The notes beneath the pieces were generated by a model. The model was not told the DNA's origin. It searched no databases and was given only the letters and a program-made list of their open reading frames with translations. Positions 1-7,333 of a stretch of 12,613 bases of DNA are shown piece by piece; positions within the stretch are counted from its first letter, which is position 1; the number at the start of each line of letters is the position of its first letter. Source of the stretch: QNYQ01 sp964542985 (GTDB taxonomy: Archaea > Thermoproteota > Thermoprotei_A > Sulfolobales > Pyrodictiaceae); NCBI GenBank assembly GCA_964542985.1, contig CAZIWH010000049.1, forward strand, positions 1 to 12,613, given 5' to 3'. Both the position numbers and the translations under genes were made by a program.

Positions 1-252
1 CTTCTTGCTAGGCACGTAGACGTACGGTATCTTCTTCTCCTCGCAGAGGAGGGGCAGATGCGCAACTATCTCCGGCGGGTCGACGTCCTCAGCTATTAGC
101 ACTAGCTTCGCGAGGCCACGCTCAACGCACTTGGTGGTCTCGTTGGTGCCCTTCTTTATCTTGCCGGTTTTCCTGGCTATCTCGAGCGCCTGGTACGCCT
201 TCTCAGCCAGCTCCGGGGGGACCTCGAACCTCACGTAGAAGGGCTTGCTCAT
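1..252 (-). CDS. rpl7ae: Ribosomal protein L7Ae (eL8), 5' part, cut by window edge
   Basis: First 84 codons of L7Ae; the 3' end lies beyond the left edge. Archaeal L7Ae binds kink-turns and serves the large ribosomal subunit, box C/D and H/ACA guide RNPs and RNase P (family knowledge). Visible are the N-terminal MSKPFYVRFEVP stretch, the RNA-contacting KIKKGTNETTK segment at residues 33-43, and the LVLIAEDVDPPE core strand and loop at about 51-62, which together are diagnostic. The ATG at 252-250 is chosen because GGGAGGAGG lies upstream with normal spacing; another ATG 7 bases upstream is out of frame. It follows gltX after 91 bases and appears to have its own TATA box, so it is probably transcribed separately. 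Confidence 0.96.
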   Translation of the reverse strand, partial: MSKPFYVRFEVPPELAEKAYQALEIARKTGKIKKGTNETTKCVERGLAKLVLIAEDVDPPEIVAHLPLLCEEKKIPYVYVPSKK

Positions 253-295
253 AGCTCATCCTCCTCCCGGTTCCGGTCGTCGCTCCGTAGGCAGG

Positions 296-319
296 AACCC
301 GGGGCCACCGACCCGGGTT
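296..319. repeat. Inverted repeat in the gltX-rpl7ae spacer
   Basis: AACCCGGG at 296-303 and CCCGGGTT at 312-319 are perfect reverse complements separated by 8 bases. The repeat overlaps the 3' side of the rpl7ae TATA candidate and its expected transcription start. It could be an operator, or an RNA hairpin that ends the upstream gltX transcript, but no T-tract follows it, which weakens the terminator reading. Confidence 0.6.
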
Positions 320-326
320 TAAGAAG
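317..326 (-). promoter_or_regulatory. Candidate TATA box of rpl7ae
   Basis: On the minus strand CTTCTTAAAC lies about 65-75 bases before the rpl7ae ATG, which places transcription start near 295 and gives a leader of roughly 40 bases. It resembles the candidate rps2 box, where CTTAAA is likewise followed by CCGGG. One arm of an 8-base palindrome overlaps it. Inferred from sequence only. Confidence 0.45.
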
Positions 327-343
327 GCTTCCGCGGGGCCGGG

Positions 344-2125
344 CTACTCGTGGGCGAATATCATAACTATCCTCCTAGTTCTCCCATCCTCGCCGGGCTG
401 CAACGCGTCCACACGGGCGAAGCCCACACGGACCAGCTGCACTACCTCACCGCGGCTTAGGCTCGCTGCCGCCTCCTCAGCGACGCCCAGCCTCGTGACC
501 AAGTCGAGGCCCTCCGGGACGAGGAGAGAGGCGCCCACGTTGCTCCTAGCGAGCACCCACTGTATTATCGGGGCCTTTGCGCGGCGGGCCTCCTCGACTC
601 CGCGGCTGTGGTACCTGGCTATCACCTGGTTGCCCGTGTTCTCAAGAACCTCTATGTTCATCGCCTCCATTAGACGCACAACCCTGCCCGGCTGGAGGAG
701 CTTCTCCGCATCGCTGCGGGATACGAGGAACTCCTCCCTGGGCCCCCTTATCCTGATCAGGCGGCTGCCGAGGCTAGCGGAAGGATGGAAGGGTATCCTG
801 AACTCTTCCTCCCCCCAGGGTATGTCCTCGACCACCAGGTGGACGGGCTCAAACACCGCCATTATCCTCTTGGCCTTCTCGTCGACTATGCTCCTATTCA
901 CGGCCGCAAGGTTGGCGTAGCTTATACTAGCGTCGGTGTACTTCACGCCCACATCGAGTATTATCTTCCTTATCGCCTCAGCTGTTATGCCGCGTCTCCT
1001 CAGCCCGGCTATAGTGGCGAACCTAGGGTCATCAAGGCCCTCGCCGACGCCCTGCTCCAGGAGGCTCTTGAGCAGCGACTTGCTCATAATGAAGCCCTCT
1101 AGCTTGAGGCGTCCGAAGTGTATCACGTGGGGGTACTCCCAGCCGAAGTACTTGTAGAGGAACTGCTGCTTCACAGTGTTCTGCATGTGCTCCTTAGCTC
1201 GGAGTATATGGGTCACGCCCATCAAGTGGTCGTCGACGGCTGCTGCGAAGTTATAGGTTGGCCAAGCGACGTAGCGCGACCCGACGATGGGATGCGGGTA
1301 ACGGTCGGTGTCTATTATCCTGAAGGCGACCCAGTCCCTCACGCTTGGGTCAGGGTGACGGGGATCCGTCTTCACGCGGAGCACTGCCCCGCCCTCGCCG
1401 AAACCACCGCCGACCATCCTGTCCCAGAGCTCCAGGTTCTCCTCCACGCCGCGCTGCCTGGGCGGGTAGCGGTCTAGGCCCTGGGAGCGGTAGCGGCGGA
1501 ATACCTCGCCGGGCTGGTCGTCCACATAGGCTCCTCCGAGCTCTATGAGCTTTCTCGCGAGCTCGTAGTACTTCTCCATGCGGAGGCTCTGTATGTACTC
1601 CTCGTCCCAGCTCACGCCTAGCCAACGGAGGTCGTCGCGTATCAGCTTGTAGGCCTCGGGCAGCGGCGTCTTGGTGCGCGGATCAGTGTCCTCGAAGCGG
1701 AGAACCATGCGGCCACGGTACATCTCCTTGTACTCATGGCTTAGAATCGCCGGCCTGGCGTTGCCCAAGTGGATGACGAAGTCGGGGTTGGGGGCGAACC
1801 TTGTGACGACCCTGCCGGGCTCCGCGCCGGGTAGGGGTGGGAGTCTCTTCTCCCCGGCCTCCCTCTTCTTCTGGAGCCTCCCCGTCACCCAGCTGTACTT
1901 CTCCTCTAGTAGGCGACGCTGCTCCTCGGGGCTCAGCCGGTTGACCTCCTCCACAACCCTGCGGACGAGCGCTGCCACCTCCCTGGCACGGGGACGGAGG
2001 TCGGGCCTCTCCGCCATTATCTTGCCCATCACGGGGCCTACCGCCGCGCGGCCGCCGTGCTGGACGGCGTTGAGGAGCGCGTAGGCCCAGACAAGCTCCT
2101 CCAGGCTACGCTGAGACGCGGACAC
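344..2125 (-). CDS. gltX: Glutamyl-tRNA synthetase, archaeal type
   Basis: Cytoplasmic class Ib enzyme of 593 residues that charges tRNA with glutamate using ATP. Most archaea also use it to make Glu-tRNA(Gln), later amidated by GatDE (family knowledge). An alpha-helical N-terminal extension of about 100 residues precedes the catalytic domain. The HIGH motif appears as HLGN at about 119-122 in the typical archaeal context PNPDFVIHLGNAR, and KMSKS as IMSKS at about 346-350. A beta-barrel anticodon-binding region follows, which marks the archaeal/GlnRS-like rather than bacterial type. I chose GTG at 2125-2123 because GGAGG lies 6 bases before it; the frame is open further upstream to a TTG at 2149. 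The start overlaps the preceding gene by 20 bases, suggesting one operon. Confidence 0.96.
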   Translation of the reverse strand: MSASQRSLEELVWAYALLNAVQHGGRAAVGPVMGKIMAERPDLRPRAREVAALVRRVVEEVNRLSPEEQRRLLEEKYSWVTGRLQKKREAGEKRLPPLPGAEPGRVVTRFAPNPDFVIHLGNARPAILSHEYKEMYRGRMVLRFEDTDPRTKTPLPEAYKLIRDDLRWLGVSWDEEYIQSLRMEKYYELARKLIELGGAYVDDQPGEVFRRYRSQGLDRYPPRQRGVEENLELWDRMVGGGFGEGGAVLRVKTDPRHPDPSVRDWVAFRIIDTDRYPHPIVGSRYVAWPTYNFAAAVDDHLMGVTHILRAKEHMQNTVKQQFLYKYFGWEYPHVIHFGRLKLEGFIMSKSLLKSLLEQGVGEGLDDPRFATIAGLRRRGITAEAIRKIILDVGVKYTDASISYANLAAVNRSIVDEKAKRIMAVFEPVHLVVEDIPWGEEEFRIPFHPSASLGSRLIRIRGPREEFLVSRSDAEKLLQPGRVVRLMEAMNIEVLENTGNQVIARYHSRGVEEARRAKAPIIQWVLARSNVGASLLVPEGLDLVTRLGVAEEAAASLSRGEVVQLVRVGFARVDALQPGEDGRTRRIVMIFAHE

Positions 2126-2636
2126 GGCGCACCTCCTCCTCTGGCACAACCATGACTATGTTGCGGTCGGGCCTGGAGTATGGGCTCGAGTAGATGTAGA
2201 CCACCACGCCCGGCACGTGGCTCCGAATGTGCCTTACCTCCCTCTTACGGGTAGCCACGAACCCGAGGGTAGAGTCCACATCCACCCTGCTGCCCTCACA
2301 TATCTCGAAGGCCACGCGTACACCCTCTAGGGGGATTGGCTCCACAGGGCTCCCCTTCTCGACTAGGAGACCCTGCGTGTAGTCCGGAGGAAGCACTACT
2401 ATGAAGCTCCTCCTAGCCTTTTTCCCAACGATATCGATTATCTCGTCTAGCAGGACACCATAGGTTGCCTTGCCAAAACATCTGGCGCCCTCGGGGCACT
2501 CTCTGCTCCGCCTAGCCGAGCCGTCCTCGAGAACCAGGTACTCGTCCCCCGGGAGGCCCTCCACGTAGAGCCTTGGGATGTAGTAGGGGTTGCGCTCGCA
2601 GGGCGTCTCCGCCACCAAGAGCACTGCACCCGACAC
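2106..2636 (-). CDS. Unknown protein with lipoyl/biotinyl-like barrel signature
   Basis: 176 residues, no signal peptide or membrane segment. I cannot name a function. The C-terminal part (about 110-165) reads like a biotinyl/lipoyl barrel-sandwich domain: EGSRVDV at 114-120, LGFVATRK at 124-131, then HVPGVVVYI at 140-148, matching the EGDxVxxGxxL, turn and PxxGVV pattern of carrier domains. The hairpin that carries the modified lysine has K131 in RKRE rather than MKM, so modification is doubtful. It may belong to the archaeal DUF2118 group (from memory, unverified). The N-terminal half is unassigned and includes three cysteines (13, 47, 53). The GTG start is uncertain: no clear Shine-Dalgarno site, and another GTG lies four codons in. 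It lies 22 bases after the GGPP synthase gene and overlaps gltX by 20 bases, so it is surely co-transcribed. Confidence 0.8.
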   Translation of the reverse strand: MSGAVLLVAETPCERNPYYIPRLYVEGLPGDEYLVLEDGSARRSRECPEGARCFGKATYGVLLDEIIDIVGKKARRSFIVVLPPDYTQGLLVEKGSPVEPIPLEGVRVAFEICEGSRVDVDSTLGFVATRKREVRHIRSHVPGVVVYIYSSPYSRPDRNIVMVVPEEEVRRVRVSA

Positions 2637-2658
2637 CGGGCCCGGAGGAGGGGCGGGG

Positions 2659-3663
2659 CTACTTGACCCTCTTCACCGCGAAGACCGCTAGCTCCTCCAG
2701 TATCTTCCTGTACTCGTTGTCGGGGAGCACGTTTAGCGCGGCTATGGCTCTTCTCGAGTACTCCTCGGCGAGCTTTATGGCGTAGTCTACTCCGCCGCTC
2801 TTCTTTACCAGCTCCGCGGCCTCCTCGAGCTCCTCCCTACTGGCGTCCTTCTTGCCTAGGATGCTCCTCAGTTTCTCCCTGGAGTCCTCGTCGAGCCTGC
2901 TGAGCGCGTAGATTATGGGGAGCGTCTTCTTGCCCTCCCTTATGTCGTTGTAGACGGGCTTACCGAGGGTCTTCTCCTCGCCTATTATGCTGAGCACATC
3001 GTCTCTTATCTGGAAGGCTATGCCTAGGCTGCGGCCGTAGACGCCAAGGGAGGACAGCACTGTCTCATCCCCGGTAGCTACGAGGCCACCCATTATGGCT
3101 GAAGCCTCGAAGAGGGCGCCCGTCTTCTTGTAGACCATCTTGAGGTAATCCTCAACGTCTATGTCCTCCTCCTCCTCGAACATGAGGTCCATTGCCTGGC
3201 CCTCGGCTATTATGGCGGAATGCTTCGCGAGCACCCTTGTTGCCTCGACGACGCGGTCAGCCGGCACGCCCTTGTCTCCGGCGTCGGTAAGTACCTCGAA
3301 GGCCTTGGCATAGAGTAGGTCACCAGCGGTTATAGCCATGGCTTCGCCCCAGAGCTTGTGCACAGTGGGAACGCCGCGCCTCATCTCATCCCTATCCATT
3401 ATGTCGTCGTGGACTAGAGTGAAGTTGTGCACAAGCTCCACCGCGGCTGCGAAGGGCAGGGCCTTCTCAGCCGGCTCCCCAAATGCCTCGGCGACCGCGA
3501 CGAGGACCACGGGGCGGAGCCTCTTCCCACCCGCCCTTATCAAGTGGAGGGCCGCGTCATAGAGGGCCTCGGGCTCGCCGTGAACCTTGGCGTAAATGTA
3601 GCCGTCGACGAGGCCTGCGACGCGGGCTATGTAGCGGCGCAGCTGTTCGCTAAGCTCGACCAC
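2659..3663 (-). CDS. idsA: Geranylgeranyl diphosphate synthase (trans-prenyltransferase)
   Basis: 334-residue polyprenyl synthase that condenses IPP with DMAPP, GPP and FPP to give the C20 chain of archaeal ether lipids. Visible are GGKRLRP at 45-51, the first aspartate-rich motif DDIMD at 86-90, KLWGEAMAITAGDLL at about 103-117, and QIRDD at 218-222 opening the second motif, whose last position is Ser (DDVLS) where classical enzymes have Asp; archaeal enzymes often have Gly there. Phe81, five residues before the first motif, matches the chain-length residue of Sulfolobus GGPP synthase, so C20 is predicted (inference). The GTG start is supported by GGGTGATG a few bases upstream. The gene is 34 bases downstream of fni. 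Confidence 0.95.
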   Translation of the reverse strand: MVELSEQLRRYIARVAGLVDGYIYAKVHGEPEALYDAALHLIRAGGKRLRPVVLVAVAEAFGEPAEKALPFAAAVELVHNFTLVHDDIMDRDEMRRGVPTVHKLWGEAMAITAGDLLYAKAFEVLTDAGDKGVPADRVVEATRVLAKHSAIIAEGQAMDLMFEEEEDIDVEDYLKMVYKKTGALFEASAIMGGLVATGDETVLSSLGVYGRSLGIAFQIRDDVLSIIGEEKTLGKPVYNDIREGKKTLPIIYALSRLDEDSREKLRSILGKKDASREELEEAAELVKKSGGVDYAIKLAEEYSRRAIAALNVLPDNEYRKILEELAVFAVKRVK

Positions 3664-3697
3664 GGTGCATCACCCGGGGGGCTCCCTGTTCCAAGCA

Positions 3698-4831
3698 TCA
3701 AAGGTTGCACCGTGTTCCTGGTAAGTATAGGCTTCTACCAGCCCGGAGGTAAAGGCCGAGGCCTATGCCGCGACTGTGGAGCCTGCGCTCTAGCGCAGGG
3801 GAGACTATGAGGGGGGCCATCCGTAGGGCTGCTAAGTTCGGGGAGCCAGAGAGGAACATCGCGGCCTTGAGCTCATAGATAACTGTCTCGAGGAGTTTTT
3901 CTATCGCCTTGGCTCCTCCCTCCGCGTAGGCCTTCACCACGGGGAGGGCCAGCGCAGCCATATCGGCCCCGAGGGCTATGGCCTTGGCCGCGTCTAGGCC
4001 CGTTCTAATCCCGCCGCTGGCTATGATGCAAGCATCGGGTGCCGCCCACCTGGCCTCCACTATAGCCTGTGCCGTCGGGACGCCCCAGTTCCTCATGGTG
4101 AGGGCCGCGGCTGCGAGCTTTTCGTCGCCGCTCTCGAGGGCCCGATAGTGTTCGACCATTATCCAGCTCGTGCCTCCGGCGCCGGATACGTCGAAGAACC
4201 TTATGCCTCTGCTCCGAAGCGCATAGACGTCATCGTAGCTCATCCCGTGGCCCGTCTCCTTGACTATCACTGGCACGTCAAGCTCCTCCTGCAGTCTCGC
4301 TACCGCATCCAGGACGCCGCGGTAATCCGTATCTCCCTCCGGCTGGAAGGCCTCCTGGGCCGCGTTCAAGTGCACCGCGATAGCGTCCGCAGATATCATC
4401 TCCACCGCCTTCCGCGCCTCCTTGGGCCCATAGCCCTTCACCAGCTGTGGGGCACCGATATTGGCTACCACGGGTATCTCGTCGCCACCACACTTCCTCA
4501 CAATAGAGAAAGTGTAAGCTAGCTCTGGGTGCTCTATCGCAGCCCTCTGACTCCCGACACCCATCGCTAGGCCGAGGCTGCTAACCGCCTCCGCTATAGC
4601 GCAGTTTATCTTCCCCGCCACCGCATGGCCCCCCGTCATGCCCGCGACCATGATTGGCGCTGAGAGCCTCCTGCCCAGGAACCTTACCCCCGTGTCAACC
4701 GCATCGAGGGAGAGTTCGGGGAGGCTGCGGTGCAGCAGTTCCACCTCGCCGAGAAGCGTGCCCCCCTTATGTCCCACGGGGCTGTCAAGCACTATCCTGA
4801 TGTGGTCGAGCTTGCGGTGAGGCGTAGACAA
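3698..4831 (-). CDS. fni: Isopentenyl-diphosphate delta-isomerase, type 2 (FMN-dependent)
   Basis: 377 residues. It interconverts IPP and DMAPP with reduced FMN and Mg2+, supplying the starter for the prenyl synthase encoded next. It has the expected TIM-barrel features: RKLDHI near the N-terminus, MTGG, MGVGSQR, HLNAAQEAFQPEGD with the catalytic Gln and the metal-binding Glu, VKETGHGMS, SGAGGTSW, and the FMN-phosphate loop ASGGIRTGLDAAKAIALGAD. The frame is open far upstream into ipk. I chose TTG at 4831-4829 because the protein then begins MSTPHRKLDHI, the usual position in relatives, with GGAGG about 11 bases before it; GTG at 4858 and TTG at 4852 are alternatives. The gap to ipk is 47 bases. 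Confidence 0.95.
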   Translation of the reverse strand: MSTPHRKLDHIRIVLDSPVGHKGGTLLGEVELLHRSLPELSLDAVDTGVRFLGRRLSAPIMVAGMTGGHAVAGKINCAIAEAVSSLGLAMGVGSQRAAIEHPELAYTFSIVRKCGGDEIPVVANIGAPQLVKGYGPKEARKAVEMISADAIAVHLNAAQEAFQPEGDTDYRGVLDAVARLQEELDVPVIVKETGHGMSYDDVYALRSRGIRFFDVSGAGGTSWIMVEHYRALESGDEKLAAAALTMRNWGVPTAQAIVEARWAAPDACIIASGGIRTGLDAAKAIALGADMAALALPVVKAYAEGGAKAIEKLLETVIYELKAAMFLSGSPNLAALRMAPLIVSPALERRLHSRGIGLGLYLRAGRSLYLPGTRCNL

Positions 4832-4878
4832 CGCTGCCCAGCCCTCCGACAAGCCCACTGAAGTCTGGACGTGCTGGG

Positions 4879-5667
4879 CTAGGGCGTTATGAGGGTGGCG
4901 ACCACCGGCTCGCCGCGGAGGAGACGGAGGAGCCTGCCCTCGGCTAGCCCGTTGACCACCCATATCTCGTTTATATCGGGGCACATGTTCTCCCTCAGCG
5001 CCCATATCTTGCGCAGCGCTCCGCCAGTGACGTCTGCCCCTCTGGTGCCGAGCTGCGCCACCTCCGTGGCCGCGTCGCCGAGGCTAAGCCTCTCTATCAC
5101 CCTGCCGTCAGGGCCGAGTATCCCGTCCACGTCGGTGACGTAGATGAGGCTCCTGGCTCGGAGGCGGCACGCCATCTCGACGCTTAGCTCGTCGCCGCTC
5201 ACAATCTCCCAGCCCTGAGGGGTGAGGTAGACGTCTCCGTAGACCAGGGGCGTCGCTCCAGCCTCCAGGTCGCGGGCCACTATGCTCCAGCTGCAGTTCG
5301 GCTTGAAGCCGCTTGGGCGGCAGAAGCTGTGAGGCGGGTGTATGACGGGACGGAGCCCCGCCTCCCTGGCCAGCTCCGCGACGGCCAGGGCCAGCTCAAG
5401 CATAACCGACGTTATCGTGGAGTAAGCTTCGGCTACAGGAGCTTGCGTGGCGCGGTAGATGCTTGCCACCGGGTGGCCGAAACTGCCTCCACCGATGACG
5501 AGGGCGAAGCGGGCCCCCTGCCCCTCGGCCGCCGCCAGCTGCTCCATGATGGAGCGTAGGACGCGTATCCTAAGGCTGAAGGGCCTTTCCTTGTTGGTGG
5601 CGACGCTGCCACCTATCTTCACAACGTGAACTCTGCCCCTTCCCCGGGAGCCCTGCCGGGCAGGCAT
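4879..5667 (-). CDS. ipk: Isopentenyl phosphate kinase
   Basis: About 262 residues of the amino acid kinase family. It phosphorylates isopentenyl phosphate to IPP, the last step of the archaeal mevalonate routes. The motifs are complete: VKIGGS near residue 16, IGGGSFGHPV with the family's catalytic His (about residue 65), VYGDV, ISGDE-type (VSGDELS), VTDVDGI, DVTGGALRK, and the C-terminal VNG and LLRGE elements. The start is uncertain. ATG at 5667 keeps the first strand (VHVVKIGG) and is preferred; GTG at 5622 forms a GTGA overlap with the previous stop but would cut that strand; GTG at 5700 gives 273 residues. With the ATG the gene overlaps the previous one by 49 bases, pointing to translational coupling. 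Confidence 0.93.
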   Translation of the reverse strand: MPARQGSRGRGRVHVVKIGGSVATNKERPFSLRIRVLRSIMEQLAAAEGQGARFALVIGGGSFGHPVASIYRATQAPVAEAYSTITSVMLELALAVAELAREAGLRPVIHPPHSFCRPSGFKPNCSWSIVARDLEAGATPLVYGDVYLTPQGWEIVSGDELSVEMACRLRARSLIYVTDVDGILGPDGRVIERLSLGDAATEVAQLGTRGADVTGGALRKIWALRENMCPDINEIWVVNGLAEGRLLRLLRGEPVVATLITP

Positions 5668-6467
5668 ACCCCGTACACCCGTTGCAGGCTTGGAGTCCAC
5701 TTGCAGCCCTCCTCTGGAGGCTGGGCGCCGTAGAGGAGGTAGAAGAGAGCGTTGTCCACCCTAGCCGCCTCTAGGAGCACGTCCGTTGGGGGCTCTCTCG
5801 CCTCCCTCAGTTTCGTCACCGCATCGAGCACCGAGACGCCGCCGAGCCTAGTCACCGCGGAGACCACGGGGTCTCCGAGCCTCTGGCTGTAGTCCTCGCC
5901 TATGTCCTCCTCGCCTACGAGCACCAGCCCGAGGCGGGCCCCTGCCTCGAGGGACACCGCGCCCTCGCCCTCACGGTAGACGAGGGAAACCCCGCGCACC
6001 ATGGCTTCACGCACGGCGTCAATGTAGTCCAGCCAGGTGGCAGCCTCCCTGTCTATACTCGAAGCAGCCTCGAGCACCTCCTCCTTGGAGAGGCTATAGC
6101 CCGCCTGCACGCTCACAGCCTCAACCAGGGCGAGCGTAGCCGCAGCATAGACCGCCACGGGCGGGGGATACTCGTAGCCCGGCACAGAGGCCTCGAGAAC
6201 AGCCTCGAGCGGCTGCTCGAGCCTAGCCGCAAGCGTATCAAGGAACGACTTGAGGGCAAGCTCGAGCCTCCACCCCAGCCTCAACCCCTCGAGTCGGAGG
6301 CTGCTCACCGACTCCGCCGCATAGACCTCGACGCCTACGTTCACCCTTGCCTCAGGCGCGACTGCGGCGAGGTAGGGGTTGCTCCTACCGGGCACCGGCA
6401 CGCCGATTAGGGGCACGGCAAGCGGGTAGGCCACGAGGTACCTCTCCGCAGCCAAGCCTGGGCTCAC
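5619..6467 (-). CDS. Mevalonate-kinase-like GHMP protein lacking catalytic motifs
   Basis: 282 residues in the place where methanogens have mevalonate kinase. My by-eye gapless comparison with the family supports a GHMP fold. Residues 14-37 (YPLAVPLIGVP...) align with APGKVILFGEH, 94-118 (SVPGYEYPPPVAVYAAATLA) with the SxPxGAGLGSSAA helix region, and 255-270 (CKWTPSLQRVYGV) with AKLTGAGGGGC. In each, the flanks match but the motif itself is lost: no GK or GEH, no GLGSSA phosphate loop, no terminal glycine loop. The catalytic Asp is not at its aligned position, though D150 lies next to it. The reading frame is intact, in step with its neighbours and on normal codon use, so decay is unlikely. 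The GTG start forms a GTGA overlap with the MEMO stop; TTG at 6455, 8 bases after GGTGA, is equally plausible. Activity as a kinase is doubtful; its role is unknown. Confidence 0.75.
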   Translation of the reverse strand: MSPGLAAERYLVAYPLAVPLIGVPVPGRSNPYLAAVAPEARVNVGVEVYAAESVSSLRLEGLRLGWRLELALKSFLDTLAARLEQPLEAVLEASVPGYEYPPPVAVYAAATLALVEAVSVQAGYSLSKEEVLEAASSIDREAATWLDYIDAVREAMVRGVSLVYREGEGAVSLEAGARLGLVLVGEEDIGEDYSQRLGDPVVSAVTRLGGVSVLDAVTKLREAREPPTDVLLEAARVDNALFYLLYGAQPPEEGCKWTPSLQRVYGVCLPGRAPGEGAEFTL

Positions 6468-7333
6468 CCTTTGAACGCCACCGCCGCGTAGCCGACGACA
6501 CTGTTCTTGTCCCCACCGGTGTCGCCGCTCGTCGCGTAGACCAGCTTGAAAGGCTTCAGACCCCTCTCAGCGGCGTAGACGGCGGCCGCTGCCAGTATCC
6601 CTATGCTGCAACTCGGGATCCTCTCCTCCGCGGCCACCCTGTAGATCTCGCGGGGATCCAGGCTCTCCAGCGCCTCGAGGAGGAGCCCATCAAGCCTCCT
6701 GGCATCCTCGTCCCCTATGTAGCTGGAGAGGTTTGCGGAGAACACAACCACGAGCCTTTCACCCTCCGGGGGCTCCAGCCCCGCCAGGCCGCGGCCCAGG
6801 GACTCCATCATGCTAGGCGACTGGTCGTAGACACTCACTGCCACGAGCCTCGACACGCCGCCGAGCTTCCCATGCACATACTGTATGAAGGGGAGCTGCA
6901 CCTCCACACTATGCTCATAGAGGTGGCCTATTAGGTCCCTCACGGCGCCCGCAGCCGAGACAAGCTTCTCTACAATAATCTTCTCTACCTCTACATCGCC
7001 TAACGGCGTGCTCCACCATCCCTCGGGGTAGACCGAGACCCCGGCCCCAACGCCCGTATGGTTAGGCCCAACGATGACATAGACGGTGTCAGCGCCACGT
7101 GCCACCGCGTTGAAGCTATGAGCCGCCACGGGCCCAGAGTAGAAGAAGGCGCCATGAGGAGCAACAACTGCCTCTGCATCGCCGCCCACGAGGCCCCCGG
7201 GACCCAGGGGGTGACTGAACGCCCAGTCCAGCTGAGCGAGGAGCCTCTCACGGCTAGGCTCGTAGAAGAGCCCCGCCGCTATGGGCATCCTCTTTCCAGC
7301 AACTATCCTGGCAGCATAGAGCAGACCATCCAC
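6464..7333 (-). CDS. MEMO1-family protein (AmrB-like), divergent
   Basis: 289 residues of the MEMO1 family, related in fold to LigB extradiol dioxygenases; its biochemical role in archaea is unsettled. Family signatures: MPIAAGLFYEP at 16-26, APHGAFFYSGPVAAHSF at 58-74, VGPNHTG at 88-94, EHSVEVQLPFIQY at 140-152, and the C-terminal TSGDTGGD and VVGYAAVAF. The putative metal-site residues His60, His92 and Cys242 are present. Two family features are altered: HAGY has become HGAF, and the usual SSDxxHY segment reads SANLSSY at 199-205, losing Asp and His. The GTG start is supported by GGTGAT 5 bases upstream; ATG at codon 16 is the alternative. It is the first gene of the isoprenoid run and overlaps the next by 4 bases. 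Confidence 0.9.
   Translation of the reverse strand: MDGLLYAARIVAGKRMPIAAGLFYEPSRERLLAQLDWAFSHPLGPGGLVGGDAEAVVAPHGAFFYSGPVAAHSFNAVARGADTVYVIVGPNHTGVGAGVSVYPEGWWSTPLGDVEVEKIIVEKLVSAAGAVRDLIGHLYEHSVEVQLPFIQYVHGKLGGVSRLVAVSVYDQSPSMMESLGRGLAGLEPPEGERLVVVFSANLSSYIGDEDARRLDGLLLEALESLDPREIYRVAAEERIPSCSIGILAAAAVYAAERGLKPFKLVYATSGDTGGDKNSVVGYAAVAFKG

Noticed and set aside
253..284. Kink-turn-like element in the rpl7ae leader (AGC-GAC-GA with GA-GCU)
   Set aside because: The outer stem and tandem GA positions fit, but no proper second helix forms beyond the GA pairs (C faces A, strands unequal), so an L7Ae autoregulatory site is not supported.
5619..6467. Pseudogene call for the motif-less kinase homologue
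   Set aside because: No frameshift or internal stop, near full family length, and overlapping neighbours on both sides; decay would not be expected to leave that.
6347..6934. Long plus-strand open frame (195 codons)
   Set aside because: Antisense to the kinase-like and MEMO genes; the translation is low in complexity, rich in Arg and Pro, and has no family signature. GC-rich DNA gives such frames by chance.
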